Shown here one piece after another: positions 23,488-33,188 of a stretch of 64,000 nt of DNA. The stretch comes from Candidatus Hartigia pinicola (GTDB lineage: Bacteria > Pseudomonadota > Gammaproteobacteria > Enterobacterales > Enterobacteriaceae), in the NCBI GenBank assembly GCA_020541205.1, contig CP048208.1, positions 1,054,001 to 1,118,000 of the forward strand. Reading direction: 5' to 3'. Within the stretch, counting starts at the first letter, position 1. Each line of letters starts with the position of its first letter. The notes under the pieces are model-generated. The model saw only the letters and a program-made list of their open reading frames with translations. It did no database searches and was not told where the DNA came from. A program made the translations under genes and the position numbers.

Positions 23488-24438
23488 ATGAAACAGACAG
23501 ACGATGTGATTACTACGCCATATTTAGAATTTAATAAAGAACATTGGGCTGAATTATATAAATCAGCCCCTGTGACATTAACAGATAATGACATTTTAAA
23601 GTTAAAAAGTATTAACAAAGAACTTTATACAGACAATGTTATTAAAAGTCATCTACCTTTATCTTATTTACTTAATTGTTATATAAGTTCTAAATTATCA
23701 CGCCAATCAGTATTAGAAAAATTTTTAGACATAAATGAAATTCAAGTTCCATATATTATTGGAATTGCGGGCAGTGTTTCAGTAGGAAAAAGTACAATGG
23801 CTTGCTTATTACAAGCTTTATTAACTCACTGGACTAAACATAGAAAAGTAGATTTAATTACAACAGATAGCTTTTTATACCCTAATCAATTATTACAAGA
23901 TCGCAATATCATGAAAAAAAAAGGGTTTCCTCAATCATATGACATGTGTAAGCTTGTAAATTTTATTTCAAAAATAAAATCTGGCGCTCGTAATGTCATT
24001 GTATCCGTGTACTCCCATATTACTTATGATATCGTACCTGAAAAAATACAAGTTATCGATCAACCTGATATCTTAATCTTAGAAGGGGTAAACATATTAC
24101 AAAATCATATGCAACATCCAAGTAATTATCATCATGTATGCATATCTGATTTTATTGATTTTTCAATATATATTGATGCTACATATGCATTATTAAAAAA
24201 ATGGTTTATCGACAGATTTTTAAAATTTTGTCAAGAGGGATTTTTAGATCCTGATTCTTATTTTCATCATTATTCTAAATCTAGTAAAGAGGAGATTATT
24301 AATATTGCGGGGTTAATTTGGGAGGAAATTAACAGATTAAATCTTGAAGAAAATATTCTACCGACAAAAGAAAGAGCGAATTTAATAATAACAAAAGATC
24401 AAAACCATTCAATAAAAAATATTAGGTTAAGAAAATAA
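23488..24438 (+). CDS. coaA: Pantothenate kinase (type I)
   Basis: Phosphorylates pantothenate in the first committed step of coenzyme A synthesis, using ATP. 316 residues, the same length as E. coli CoaA. The P-loop is GSVSVGKST (residues 95-103), the substrate-loop motif TTDSFLYPN keeps the Asp but has Ser for the usual Gly, and YDMCKLVNF, YSHITYD, PDILILEGVNILQ and FIDFSIYIDA match the family in order. The C-terminus is collinear to IRLRK. Shine-Dalgarno is poor (AGAGGAAAA about 17 nt upstream). It converges with birA-murB, the same arrangement as in E. coli (murB-birA forward, coaA reversed, tRNA operon forward). Suggests that pantothenate is taken from the host or made elsewhere in the genome. 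Confidence 0.97.
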   Translation: MKQTDDVITTPYLEFNKEHWAELYKSAPVTLTDNDILKLKSINKELYTDNVIKSHLPLSYLLNCYISSKLSRQSVLEKFLDINEIQVPYIIGIAGSVSVGKSTMACLLQALLTHWTKHRKVDLITTDSFLYPNQLLQDRNIMKKKGFPQSYDMCKLVNFISKIKSGARNVIVSVYSHITYDIVPEKIQVIDQPDILILEGVNILQNHMQHPSNYHHVCISDFIDFSIYIDATYALLKKWFIDRFLKFCQEGFLDPDSYFHHYSKSSKEEIINIAGLIWEEINRLNLEENILPTKERANLIITKDQNHSIKNIRLRK

Positions 24439-24469
24439 TATATGATCTACAACAATCTAATTGATATTC

Positions 24470-25447
24470 TTATTTTTCATTCTCTCTTAATGATATTTCA
24501 CCATCAATATAAGACATAATTTCACCATTCTCTTTCTGCAATAATAACGCTCCTTGTTGATTAATACCTTTTCCAATACCAGAAATCACTTTAGCACCAA
24601 TAAATAATTTTACCTTTCTTTCTAAAAAAATATCAAGTTTAAACCAACGATTAATAAAAGGTAACAATCCTTTTTTTTCAAAAATCATTAAGGCTTCTGT
24701 TAATTCATTAATGATATTAATAGAAAGTATATTACGTTCAATGTTTTTCACGACATCAGATAATGATGTCCATTCTTGATTAATTAATTTACATGTTTGA
24801 ATATTATTGTTTTCCATACTAATATTAATTCCAATACCAATAATAATATGTGCAGCACTACCGGTATTTCCTGTTAATTCAACTAAAATTCCTGCTAGTT
24901 TTTTATTATTAAGATAAAGATCATTTGGCCATTTAACTTTTACTTTTTCTTTGCTTAATTTATTCAATGTTTCTGCGATTATAATGCCTACAACTAAACT
25001 AACACCTATTGCTGCTGAAGAACCTTGATTAAGTCTCCAGTACATTGACAAATAAAGATTACAACCAAATGGTGAGATCCATTGACGTCCTCTACGTCCT
25101 CTCCCTGAAATTTGATATTCTGCTACACACGTATCACCTGATGAAAAGTGAGTTATTCGATCTAAGATGTATTGATTTGTTGAATCAATGATAGGTTCAA
25201 TAACTATTTTACTATTTTTAAGGTATTTATTAATTAATTTATCGTTTAATAAATGCATAGGATGAGGCAATTGATATCCTTTCCCCGCTATTGTTTGTAA
25301 ATCAATACCCCAAGAATGTAGTATCTGAATATGTTTATTTATCTCTGCGTGCGTTACCCCCAATCTATTACATAGTTGTTGTCTTGAATAGACTTGAGCA
25401 GTTGATAAAATATTTATCAACTTTAAGAGAATGCCAGAATTTTTCAT
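24470..25447 (-). CDS. birA: Biotin ligase / biotin operon repressor
   Basis: Activates biotin to biotinyl-AMP and attaches it to the biotin carrier protein of acetyl-CoA carboxylase; in relatives it also represses the bio operon. 325 residues (E. coli 321). The N-terminal winged-helix is kept (SRQQLCNRLGVTHAEINKHI), so DNA binding is formally possible. The biotin/ATP loop GRGRRGRQW, VKWPNDLYLNNKKLAGILVEL with its catalytic lysine, and the C-terminal SH3-like domain are all present. The start codon overlaps the murB stop by 4 nt (ATGA), indicating translational coupling. Start aligned with KLINILSTAQ matching E. coli KLIALLANGE. Confidence 0.96.
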   Translation of the reverse strand: MKNSGILLKLINILSTAQVYSRQQLCNRLGVTHAEINKHIQILHSWGIDLQTIAGKGYQLPHPMHLLNDKLINKYLKNSKIVIEPIIDSTNQYILDRITHFSSGDTCVAEYQISGRGRRGRQWISPFGCNLYLSMYWRLNQGSSAAIGVSLVVGIIIAETLNKLSKEKVKVKWPNDLYLNNKKLAGILVELTGNTGSAAHIIIGIGINISMENNNIQTCKLINQEWTSLSDVVKNIERNILSINIINELTEALMIFEKKGLLPFINRWFKLDIFLERKVKLFIGAKVISGIGKGINQQGALLLQKENGEIMSYIDGEISLRENEK

Positions 25448-26481
25448 AACATGCAGTCCATAGGATTCATTTCACCATATCTATCAATAAACCTAACCTC
25501 TGGTTCAAGTACTACATTAAAATATTTAGCAACAGTTTGGCTAACATGTTTCGCTAATTTTACAACATCAGAACCTGTTGCTCGATTTTGATTAATAATA
25601 ATTGAGGCTTGATGCATATGGACTGCTGCGTCGCCTATCTTAAAACCTTTTAAACCACATTGATCAATTAACGCGCCTGCTGCTAATTTTACTCCACTAT
25701 TCACTTGGTGATATTGAGGAAAATATTTTGGATAAATTTTTTTAATTTTCTCTGCTTTGTTCTTTGAAATCACTGGATTTTTAAAGAAACTTCCAGCATT
25801 GCCTGTTATGATAGGGTCTGGTAATTTTTTCCGACGTATATTACAAACAAAATCAAAAATTTGTTGTGGTGTGACTGTTTTAGGATTAAATAATGCTAAT
25901 TCATCATATGTCAACCTTGGTGACCATTGTTTAGCAAATTTAAAACCAACACCAATTATGACATGTGTACGCTGATATTCGTGTTTAAAAATACTATCAC
26001 GATAACTAAAACGACAAGATTTAGCTTGAATTTTTAATATATAGCCAGTAGATAACTCTAAAACATTTACGTATTCACATAAGTCTTTTAATTCCAACCC
26101 ATATGCGCCGATATTTTGAATTGGTGCTGAACCTACACAACCAGGTATCAATGCTAAATTCTCAGCACCATAAATTTTATTATTCATTAAAAATTCGATA
26201 AAATGATGCCAATTTTCACCTGATGCTGCATAAACATGCCAATATTTAAACTGATTACTAATATGAATACCTTTAATTCTATTTAAAATTACCATTCCAT
26301 CAAAATCTTCAGTAAATAACACATTACTACCTTCACCAAGAATCAAGCTTGGCAATTGATTATTTTTTGCATATAGGCATTGTTGATAAAGAAATTTTAT
26401 TGATTCAGCGGTAGATATTGTTTTCGCTTTAGCTGAAATAGCAAAACTATTAAAATCTTTTAATTCAAAGAATGGATACAT
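25444..26481 (-). CDS. murB: UDP-N-acetylenolpyruvoylglucosamine reductase
   Basis: FAD- and NADPH-dependent enzyme making UDP-N-acetylmuramic acid for peptidoglycan. 345 residues (E. coli 342). FAD-binding sequences LILGEGSNVLF and NLALIPGCVGSAPIQNIGAYG are clear; the catalytic serine sits in GNAGSFFKNPV and the catalytic glutamate in LEPEVRFI near the C-terminus. First gene of a murB-birA pair with a 4-nt overlap. Retention shows that a cell wall precursor pathway is still needed. In E. coli an rRNA operon lies directly upstream of murB; here there is an empty 1.55-kb gap and then clpB. Confidence 0.97.
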   Translation of the reverse strand: MYPFFELKDFNSFAISAKAKTISTAESIKFLYQQCLYAKNNQLPSLILGEGSNVLFTEDFDGMVILNRIKGIHISNQFKYWHVYAASGENWHHFIEFLMNNKIYGAENLALIPGCVGSAPIQNIGAYGLELKDLCEYVNVLELSTGYILKIQAKSCRFSYRDSIFKHEYQRTHVIIGVGFKFAKQWSPRLTYDELALFNPKTVTPQQIFDFVCNIRRKKLPDPIITGNAGSFFKNPVISKNKAEKIKKIYPKYFPQYHQVNSGVKLAAGALIDQCGLKGFKIGDAAVHMHQASIIINQNRATGSDVVKLAKHVSQTVAKYFNVVLEPEVRFIDRYGEMNPMDCML

Positions 26482-27363
26482 CGTAATTTGCCGGTATAAT
26501 AGAAAAATAAAATATTAATAGGTTTATCAAAGACTAAATTAAAGAGTAAGGACAATGATAACATAATATAGTTAAGTTAAGTATTAAAGATATTTAAGAG
26601 TAGTAAATCATGAAATCTAGAGAATGAATTTGATAATAATTTCTCTAAGATTATTACCAAATTCATTATTAAAAATGTTTTCTAGAAGAAAATATTTTTA
26701 TATATTCTCTCGAAATAAGTATAGTCTACAATAGTAATCTTTAATTTTGATAACTATTTTAAAAAATTCATTATTACTTTTTACCATTGCAAACGTACTG
26801 CAGAACTAGGTAGTTAATTTTATATAAAGTATTTTATATGCTTCTGTTATATATTCTTTAAAATAGTTGTAAGTATGATATAGTACAATGATTTTCAGAA
26901 AAATAACATGTATGACTATTTTGAGCTTTAAAAATAATTAAAAATATAATTATTGTATTAAAGAAAGGGCTTAAAATATAGTTACTGCAAGACGTTACAG
27001 TAGAAATCACAATACTAATACTGCTTTTATTTTGCAAGTTTTGAAAAAAATAAAAAAACTAATAACGTTCGTAAAAAGATCCATAAAGATCCATAATTTA
27101 AACAAAAAAGGTTTCCGGTATAAAATAATATATTTTATAAATGCTTACAGTTTATCCTATGAGATTATTGTAGTTAGGACAGGTAAAAAGATTATAACAA
27201 AAGACAAGATAGAAAGGCGTTTTAATCATTTTAGATTATAATAAAATTATTTATATTTGTGAAAATATATTAGTAGATAGCAGATATTATTTCTTAAATA
27301 TTAAATGACATTTTTAGATAATAAAATATAAAATATAGCCGATTTTAATATAGTCAATACATG

Positions 27364-27391
27364 CAAGATTCTTTCAAGATTCTTGAAAGAA
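27364..27391. repeat. Tandem decamer and 10-bp hairpin
   Basis: CAAGATTCTT occurs twice, one base apart, and TTCTTTCAAG (27369-27378) pairs perfectly with CTTGAAAGAA (27382-27391) across a 3-nt loop. Confidence 0.55.
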
Positions 27392-27764
27392 GATTGAATT
27401 GACTAAAATATATATCTAAATTTACAAACATTCTAAAATATATTTACCTATTTACTTGTTTTTTATAAATTTAGTACTTAATATCATTTTATTAGAAAGA
27501 CGCATAGTTAATCAACTATTATAATGTCATTTAGCAATGTAATTTAAATTAAATTAAATTCTATTACTATTAATTAAAAGTATTAGATATTTAAATAAAA
27601 ATTAATATTATTATTTGTTTTTAACAAATCGAATATTTACTGATGAATGTATATAAATTAATTAATTCACCACTCTAAATATTGTTGATAGTTTTTGCTA
27701 TCATATAAATTATAAGATAAACTTTAAATAATCGTTTAAGCTGTCACGCACTATTTTTCTTTGT

Positions 27765-27786
27765 TAAGACGTCAGTCTTATTTTTT
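27765..27786 (+). terminator. Orphan intrinsic terminator
   Basis: TAAGAC, loop GTCA, GTCTTA, then six T on the plus strand. Textbook layout but with only two G-C pairs, and no recognised plus-strand gene lies upstream. It may be a relic, or stop antisense transcription toward clpB. Confidence 0.4.
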
Positions 27787-28033
27787 GTTGATCTTTTAAA
27801 TGTTTTTCACTAAACTGAAAGAAAAGTTGTTAATGAGTCTTAGTATTCTGAGTGCAATTATGATAAATTAGTAGATATAAATCCTAAGGAAAGGCAATTC
27901 TAATACATGTTTAATAATGTAAATGATTATTTTCCTTAATTAGTGATTGATTATAAAATACCTGTCTAATGTAGACTTTAGCAAAAAGATAACATTTAAA
28001 ATTTTTTTAATCTTATTATTAATAATTATTTTA

Positions 28034-30607
28034 TTACTGCTTAACAATAATCTTCTCATTCTCAACATCTAATGTTATGATTTTACCTGGAACTAATTTA
28101 CCAGACAATATTTCTTGAGCTAGTAAATTTTCTATTTTTTGCTGGATAGCACGTTTCAACGGACGTGCACCAAATACTGGATCAAATCCTGCTTCACTAA
28201 TTTTATCTAATGCGTTTGGTGTTGCTATAATTTCAAATCCATGCTCTTCAAGACGTTTATATAAGCGACGAAGTTGAATATTTGCAATATTGGCAATATG
28301 TTTTTTTCCTAATGGATGGAAGACTACCACTTCATCAATACGATTAATAAATTCAGGTCTAAAGCTATGTATTACCACATCCATCACCATATCTTTTATT
28401 TCTGCATAAGTAATCACTCCAAAACGTTCTTGAATTAAATCCGAACCAAGATTTGATGTCATAATTATCAATGTGTTACGAAAATCAACAGTTCTTCCTT
28501 GCCCATCAGTTAAACGCCCATCATCTAAAACCTGAAGAAGAATATTGAAAACTTCAGGGTGCGCTTTTTCAATCTCGTCTAATAAAATTACTGAATAAGG
28601 GCGGCGACGAACAGCTTCAGTTAAATACCCCCCTTCTTCGTAACCTACGTAGCCAGGAGGAGCGCCTAGTAAACGAGAAACTGAATGTTTTTCCATAAAT
28701 TCAGACATATCAAGACGAACCATTGCATTATCACTATCAAACATAAAATTTGCTAGTGCTTTACACAACTCAGTTTTACCTACCCCTGTAGGTCCCAAAA
28801 ACATAAATGATCCTATTGGACGATTAGGATCTGATAAACCTGCACGACTACGACGTATCGCATTTGAAACTGAAAAGACTGCTTCATCTTGAGCAATTAC
28901 ACGTTGATGTAATTGTTTTTCCATATGTAATAATTTTTTTATTTCACTTTCTAACATACGCGATACGGGAATACCAGTCCAACGAGAAAGGATTTCAGCA
29001 ATTTCTATATCAGAAACTTTATTACGCAACAATTTCATACTGTTATTTTCTGATTTTGTTGCTAATGCTAGTTTTTTTTCTAACTCAGGAATGCGACCAT
29101 ACTGTAATTCAGACATTTTCGCTAGATCAGTACTACGACGTGCTTTTTCCATTTCATAGCGAACATTTTCTAATTCTGCTTTAATATCTTGTGTACCTGT
29201 TAATGAAGCTTTTTCTGTTTTCCACTCGTCTTCTAGTAAAGAAGATTCGTGTTCTTTTTCTAACAATTCTTCTTCGAGCATTTCAAGACGTTTTTTACTT
29301 GCATTATCAGATTCTTTTTTTAGTGCTTGCTGCTCCAATTTTAGCTGAATAATACGGCGTTCTAGTCGGTCTAGTGCTTCTGGTTTAGAATCCATTTGCA
29401 TACGTAAGCTTGCACCTGCTTCATCTATTAAATCGATAGCTTTATCAGGTAACATACGATCAGTGATATAACGGTGTGATAATGTTGCTGCTGCAACAAT
29501 TGCTGGGTCAGTGATTTGTACATGATGATGTAATTCATAGCGCTCTTTTAATCCACGTAAAATAGCGATAGTATCTTCAATATTTGGCTCTAAAACATAC
29601 AATTTTTGGAAACGACGCTCTAAGGCAGGATCTTTTTCAATATATTGGCGATATTCATATAGCGTTGTAGCACCAACACAATGTAATTCACCTCGAGCTA
29701 ATGCAGGTTTTAACATATTACCAGCATCCATGGCTCCATCCGCTTTTCCGGTAGCTACCATTGTATGTAATTCATCAATAAACAAAATGACATTACCTTC
29801 CTGTTTAGAAATGTAGTTTAATACACCTTTCAAACGTTCTTCAAACTCACCACGATATTTTGCACCTGCTATCAAAGATCCCATATCAAGAGATAAAACA
29901 CGTTTATTTTTTAGCCCTTCAGGTACTTCACCGTTCACAATTCTTTGTGCAAGCCCTTCAATAATAGCTGTTTTTCCAACTCCAGGTTCACCAATAAGTA
30001 CAGGGTTATTTTTTGTACGACGTTGCAATATCTGAATAGTACGACGAATTTCTTCATCACGACCAACAACTGGATCTAGTTTACATTGTTCAGCACGTTC
30101 TGTTAGATCAACAGTAAATTTTTTTAACGCTTGACGTTGGTCTTCAACATTTTGATCGTTTACTTTTTCTCCATCACGCATATTTTCTATTGCCTTATTT
30201 AAATTAGTTTTATTCACACCTGATGCTTTAAGCATATCTGAAAGAGATGTATTAGATTCTAAAATTACGAGAAGAAACAATTCAGAAGCAATGAATGCAT
30301 CCCCTTGTTTTTTTGCTAATTGATCACATAGATTTAAATGTAGAATGAAATCACTTGATGGTTTTACATCTCCAGTATTACCTTTTACTTGAGGTAAACG
30401 AGCAAGTGCATCTCTAATTTTTTGTTGAAACTGGACTGTATTTACACCGATTTTAGTTAAAACTAATCGAATCGATCCAGTTTCTTGATTAAACAGTGCA
30501 CTTAATAAATGAATAGGTTCTAGAAATTGATTCTTGTTCTGAAAAGCCAACAACTGCGAATCAGAAAGAGCTTCCTGGAATTTATTAGTAAAGCGATCTA
30601 AGTGCAT
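28034..30607 (-). CDS. clpB: Chaperone ClpB, protein disaggregase
   Basis: Hexameric AAA+ disaggregase that works with DnaK to pull proteins out of aggregates. 857 residues, exactly the E. coli length and intact. In order: Clp N-domain (residues 1-145), first AAA module with Walker A GEPGVGKT near 206 and Walker [12 protein letters not shown], the coiled-coil M-domain (about 410-525, Glu/Lys/Leu-rich), and the second module with GPTGVGKT near 605 and [16 protein letters not shown], then the ClpB C-terminal domain. An internal ATG near the end of the N-domain could give the short isoform seen in E. coli. A heat-shock-type promoter precedes it. In E. coli yfiH lies between rluD and clpB; here that slot is empty. 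Confidence 0.98.
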   Translation of the reverse strand: MHLDRFTNKFQEALSDSQLLAFQNKNQFLEPIHLLSALFNQETGSIRLVLTKIGVNTVQFQQKIRDALARLPQVKGNTGDVKPSSDFILHLNLCDQLAKKQGDAFIASELFLLVILESNTSLSDMLKASGVNKTNLNKAIENMRDGEKVNDQNVEDQRQALKKFTVDLTERAEQCKLDPVVGRDEEIRRTIQILQRRTKNNPVLIGEPGVGKTAIIEGLAQRIVNGEVPEGLKNKRVLSLDMGSLIAGAKYRGEFEERLKGVLNYISKQEGNVILFIDELHTMVATGKADGAMDAGNMLKPALARGELHCVGATTLYEYRQYIEKDPALERRFQKLYVLEPNIEDTIAILRGLKERYELHHHVQITDPAIVAAATLSHRYITDRMLPDKAIDLIDEAGASLRMQMDSKPEALDRLERRIIQLKLEQQALKKESDNASKKRLEMLEEELLEKEHESSLLEDEWKTEKASLTGTQDIKAELENVRYEMEKARRSTDLAKMSELQYGRIPELEKKLALATKSENNSMKLLRNKVSDIEIAEILSRWTGIPVSRMLESEIKKLLHMEKQLHQRVIAQDEAVFSVSNAIRRSRAGLSDPNRPIGSFMFLGPTGVGKTELCKALANFMFDSDNAMVRLDMSEFMEKHSVSRLLGAPPGYVGYEEGGYLTEAVRRRPYSVILLDEIEKAHPEVFNILLQVLDDGRLTDGQGRTVDFRNTLIIMTSNLGSDLIQERFGVITYAEIKDMVMDVVIHSFRPEFINRIDEVVVFHPLGKKHIANIANIQLRRLYKRLEEHGFEIIATPNALDKISEAGFDPVFGARPLKRAIQQKIENLLAQEILSGKLVPGKIITLDVENEKIIVKQ

Positions 30608-31326
30608 AATACCTCCACTGGGAATAATATAAAACTTTGCATGCTAAAAATAAGGTCTATTTTTAGTTATTCAAGTTTAAGATGTAATTATTTTTTTTAT
30701 ATACGTTTTTCGTAATACATTTCTAATAATTAGTATTTATATCAATGGAATTATACGTACTATCTTAAACTGACAATGATAGAAAAAGCATTGATTTTCA
30801 ATTACTGTACACAATAACATTTTAAATAAATAAAAATTAATTTCTTATATTGTATTAGTGAATAAATGGATTTTTACTAGAAATTGATCACCATGAATAA
30901 TAAAAATGCACTTGTTCAAGTCATTAAAAATACATCTCTTACCTTCGTACTAAATGAAAATTTTATACATGCACTCGAGAGTTAAATAGAGTTAGCATGG
31001 CATTATTCTAACAACAGAATAAAAAGATGCAATTTTAATACTATTTTACTAAAAAATAGAAATAAAATAAATAATTTATTGAAATAATCGTACAAACTCA
31101 TACCGTAAATTAATAAAATTATATTACTCTATATATTTTAGAATATTGACTTTTAAACCTCACGCAAAAGTATGATAAATTTATTTAAGTGAGAACAGGT
31201 TTTATGAGTATATCACTAAAACTAGTAACACTTTGAAGATTACATGATTAAAATTATTGGTCTCTCATATTTTAATATATTTTCAGATACTGAATAGTTA
31301 AAAGAATCAATTAATTTATCATTAAT
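30608..31326. other. rluD-clpB gap, former yfiH (pgeF) position
   Basis: 719 bp with no open frame. E. coli has yfiH, about 730 bp, at exactly this spot in the same orientation, so the gap is about the size of the lost gene. No residual YfiH motif was recognised. The clpB promoter lies at its left end. Confidence 0.55.
30648..30675 (-). promoter_or_regulatory. Sigma-32 (heat-shock) promoter of clpB
   Basis: On the minus strand CTTGAAT (30675-30669) and CCTTATTT (30655-30648) are separated by 13 bp, fitting the RpoH consensus CTTGAAA-N13-17-CCCCATNT. It lies about 40 bp before the clpB ATG, which also has a good Shine-Dalgarno (GGAGG). Confidence 0.65.
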
Positions 31327-32294
31327 TCAATTATTTTTATGTAATTGAAAGTCCGCTTTTAAAGCGCTGATTAGTTCAATCATATCATTAGGTAAAGTTG
31401 CATTCCACTTCATTTGAATTCCTGAAATAGGATGATATAAACGTAACATTGTTGCGTGAAGAGCAGGACGATCAAATTTATCAATGATCTTAAAGCATGC
31501 ATCACTCACACCTTTGAATGAACAAGAACGTTTATTATAGAGTGAGTCGCCAATGAGTGGATGATGAATATGCGCCATATGTACTCGAATTTGGTGAGTG
31601 CGACCTGTTTCTAAACGTACACGCAAATGTGTATGGTCTCTAAAATGTTCTATGATCCGATAGTGTGTAATAGCATGTTTTCCCATTGGGTGAATAGCCA
31701 TACAAGTTCGTTTTATTGGATCCCGCGCAATTGGTTTGTCAATTACCCCCCCAGTAGTCATTCGAAAAACGACAATCGCTTCATATTCACGAGTAATTTC
31801 ACGTAATTGTAATGATTTTATTAATTGAGTTTGTGCTAGAAAGGTTTTTGCCACAACCATTAGCCCTGTTGTGTCTTTATCGAGACGATGCACAATGCCT
31901 GCACGTGGAACATTCACAAGATCAGGGTAATGATAGAGTAGTGCATTCAAAATAGTCTTATCTCTATTTCCTGATCCTGGGTGCACAACCAAACCTCGTG
32001 TTTTATTAATAACAAGAATCTCTTTATCTTCATAAATCACATTAAGGGGAATATTTTGCGGCTCCCAACTATTATTCTTTTCAATCAATGCATAAATTAA
32101 AATTTTTTCCCCACCTAAAACTTTTTTTTTGGTTTATTGATTATTTTTCCATTAATCTGCACTCTATAATCTAAAATCCACTTTTTAATATCTGATCGTG
32201 AATAATCAGGAAACAATTTTGCTAAAGCTTGATCCAAACGCTCACCAAGCTGTGATTCAAAAACAGTCGCATTAAGTTTGATTTGTTGAGCCAT
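31327..32294 (-). CDS. rluD: 23S rRNA pseudouridine synthase D, frameshifted at A9
   Basis: RluD makes pseudouridines 1911, 1915 and 1917 in helix 69 of 23S rRNA. The N-terminal S4 domain starts at 32294 (MAQQIKLNATVFESQLGERL, as in E. coli) and reads to KPKKK, where a run of nine A (T9 on plus, 32122-32130) shifts the frame and gives a stop two codons later. One extra A restores the reading KPKKKVLGGE and an intact catalytic domain with the active-site aspartate in GIVHRLDKDTTGL and GRTHQIRVHMAH. Corrected length is 322 residues (E. coli 326). Everything else is undamaged, so the gene is probably rescued by transcriptional slippage, is very recently broken, or carries a homopolymer sequencing error. 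It is divergent from bamD. Confidence 0.85.
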
Positions 32295-32453
32295 AAATTT
32301 ATCTACTTTTAGTATTTTCATTGTCACCAGAAGTTTGGTTTATTTAAAATAAATATTATTGCAAATTAATTTTTCTACTAAAAGATCTTTTCTACTAAAA
32401 GATCTAAGTATAATAGTATTCCTTAAAAATATTGATGAGGATAATTACACATA

Positions 32454-33188
32454 ATGAAACGTATTAATTATATAATGACAACTATCACGTTAAGCTTAGC
32501 GCTCACTGCATGCTCTAGTAATAACGACGTAATCACTGACAAAACACCGCCTCACATAATATATAATATTAGTCAACAAAAATTACAAGATGGAAACTAC
32601 AAAGAAGCTATTAAACAATTGGAAGTGCTAAATAATAGTTACCCATTTGGTCCTTACGCTCAGCAAGTACAGGTAGACCTAATTTATGCTTATTATAAGT
32701 CAGCAGATATGCTAATGGCAATAGCGACAATTAACCGTTTTATGCGTTTTAATCCAACTCACCCTAACATTGATTATGTGCTATATATGCATGGCTTATC
32801 AGCAATGGCTTTAGATGACAGTGCACTGCAAGACTTCTTTGACATAGACCGTTCAGATCGTGACCCTCAACACGCTCAAGTAGCCTTCAAGGATTTTAGT
32901 CAATTGACACGCTACTATCCTAATAGTTTTTATGCAAATGATGCTAATAAACGACTTATTTATTTAAAAAATCGTTTATCAAAATTCGATTTTTCTATTG
33001 TTAAATATTATAACAATCGTCGCGCTTATGTTGCAGTAGTCAATCGTGTAAAACAAATGCTTCAAGACTACTCAGATACAAAATCAACTCATAATGCATT
33101 GAAATATATGCAAATAGCTTATAATAAAATGGGATTAAACATAGAAGCCAATAAGATTTCAAATCTTATTTCTGCAAATGCTAACTAA
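32454..33188 (+). CDS. bamD: Outer membrane assembly lipoprotein BamD
   Basis: Essential lipoprotein of the BAM complex that inserts beta-barrel proteins into the outer membrane, acting on the periplasmic face with BamA. 244 residues (E. coli 245). A lipoprotein signal peptide ends in the lipobox LTAC with the lipidated Cys at residue 20. TPR-like repeats follow, including LQDGNYKEAIKQLEVLNNSY, HPNIDYVLYMHGL and DRDPQHAQVAFKDF. A GAGG Shine-Dalgarno lies about 15 nt before the ATG. Divergent from rluD as in E. coli. Its presence shows that this symbiont keeps a Gram-negative outer membrane with assembly machinery, unlike the most reduced symbionts. Confidence 0.97.
   Translation: MKRINYIMTTITLSLALTACSSNNDVITDKTPPHIIYNISQQKLQDGNYKEAIKQLEVLNNSYPFGPYAQQVQVDLIYAYYKSADMLMAIATINRFMRFNPTHPNIDYVLYMHGLSAMALDDSALQDFFDIDRSDRDPQHAQVAFKDFSQLTRYYPNSFYANDANKRLIYLKNRLSKFDFSIVKYYNNRRAYVAVVNRVKQMLQDYSDTKSTHNALKYMQIAYNKMGLNIEANKISNLISANAN

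Larger units (their letters stand above)
26482..28033. other. clpB-murB gap, probable former rRNA operon site
   Basis: No rRNA or tRNA sequence is visible. In E. coli clpB runs into rrnG and rrnB runs into murB in the same orientation, so this join is expected from recombination between the two rRNA operons with later loss of the rRNA genes. The gap holds a 10-bp hairpin beside a tandem CAAGATTCTT repeat (27364-27391), an orphan plus-strand terminator (27765-27786) and a wide TAAGGAAA/TTTCCTTA inverted repeat (27885-27938). A 69-codon TTG-start frame at 27032 is Lys/Ile-rich and looks random. Confidence 0.55.

Noticed and set aside
27032-27241. 69-codon plus-strand frame starting at TTG
   Set aside because: Composition dominated by Ile, Lys and Tyr, no ribosome-binding site, no recognisable family; typical of random frames in AT-rich DNA.
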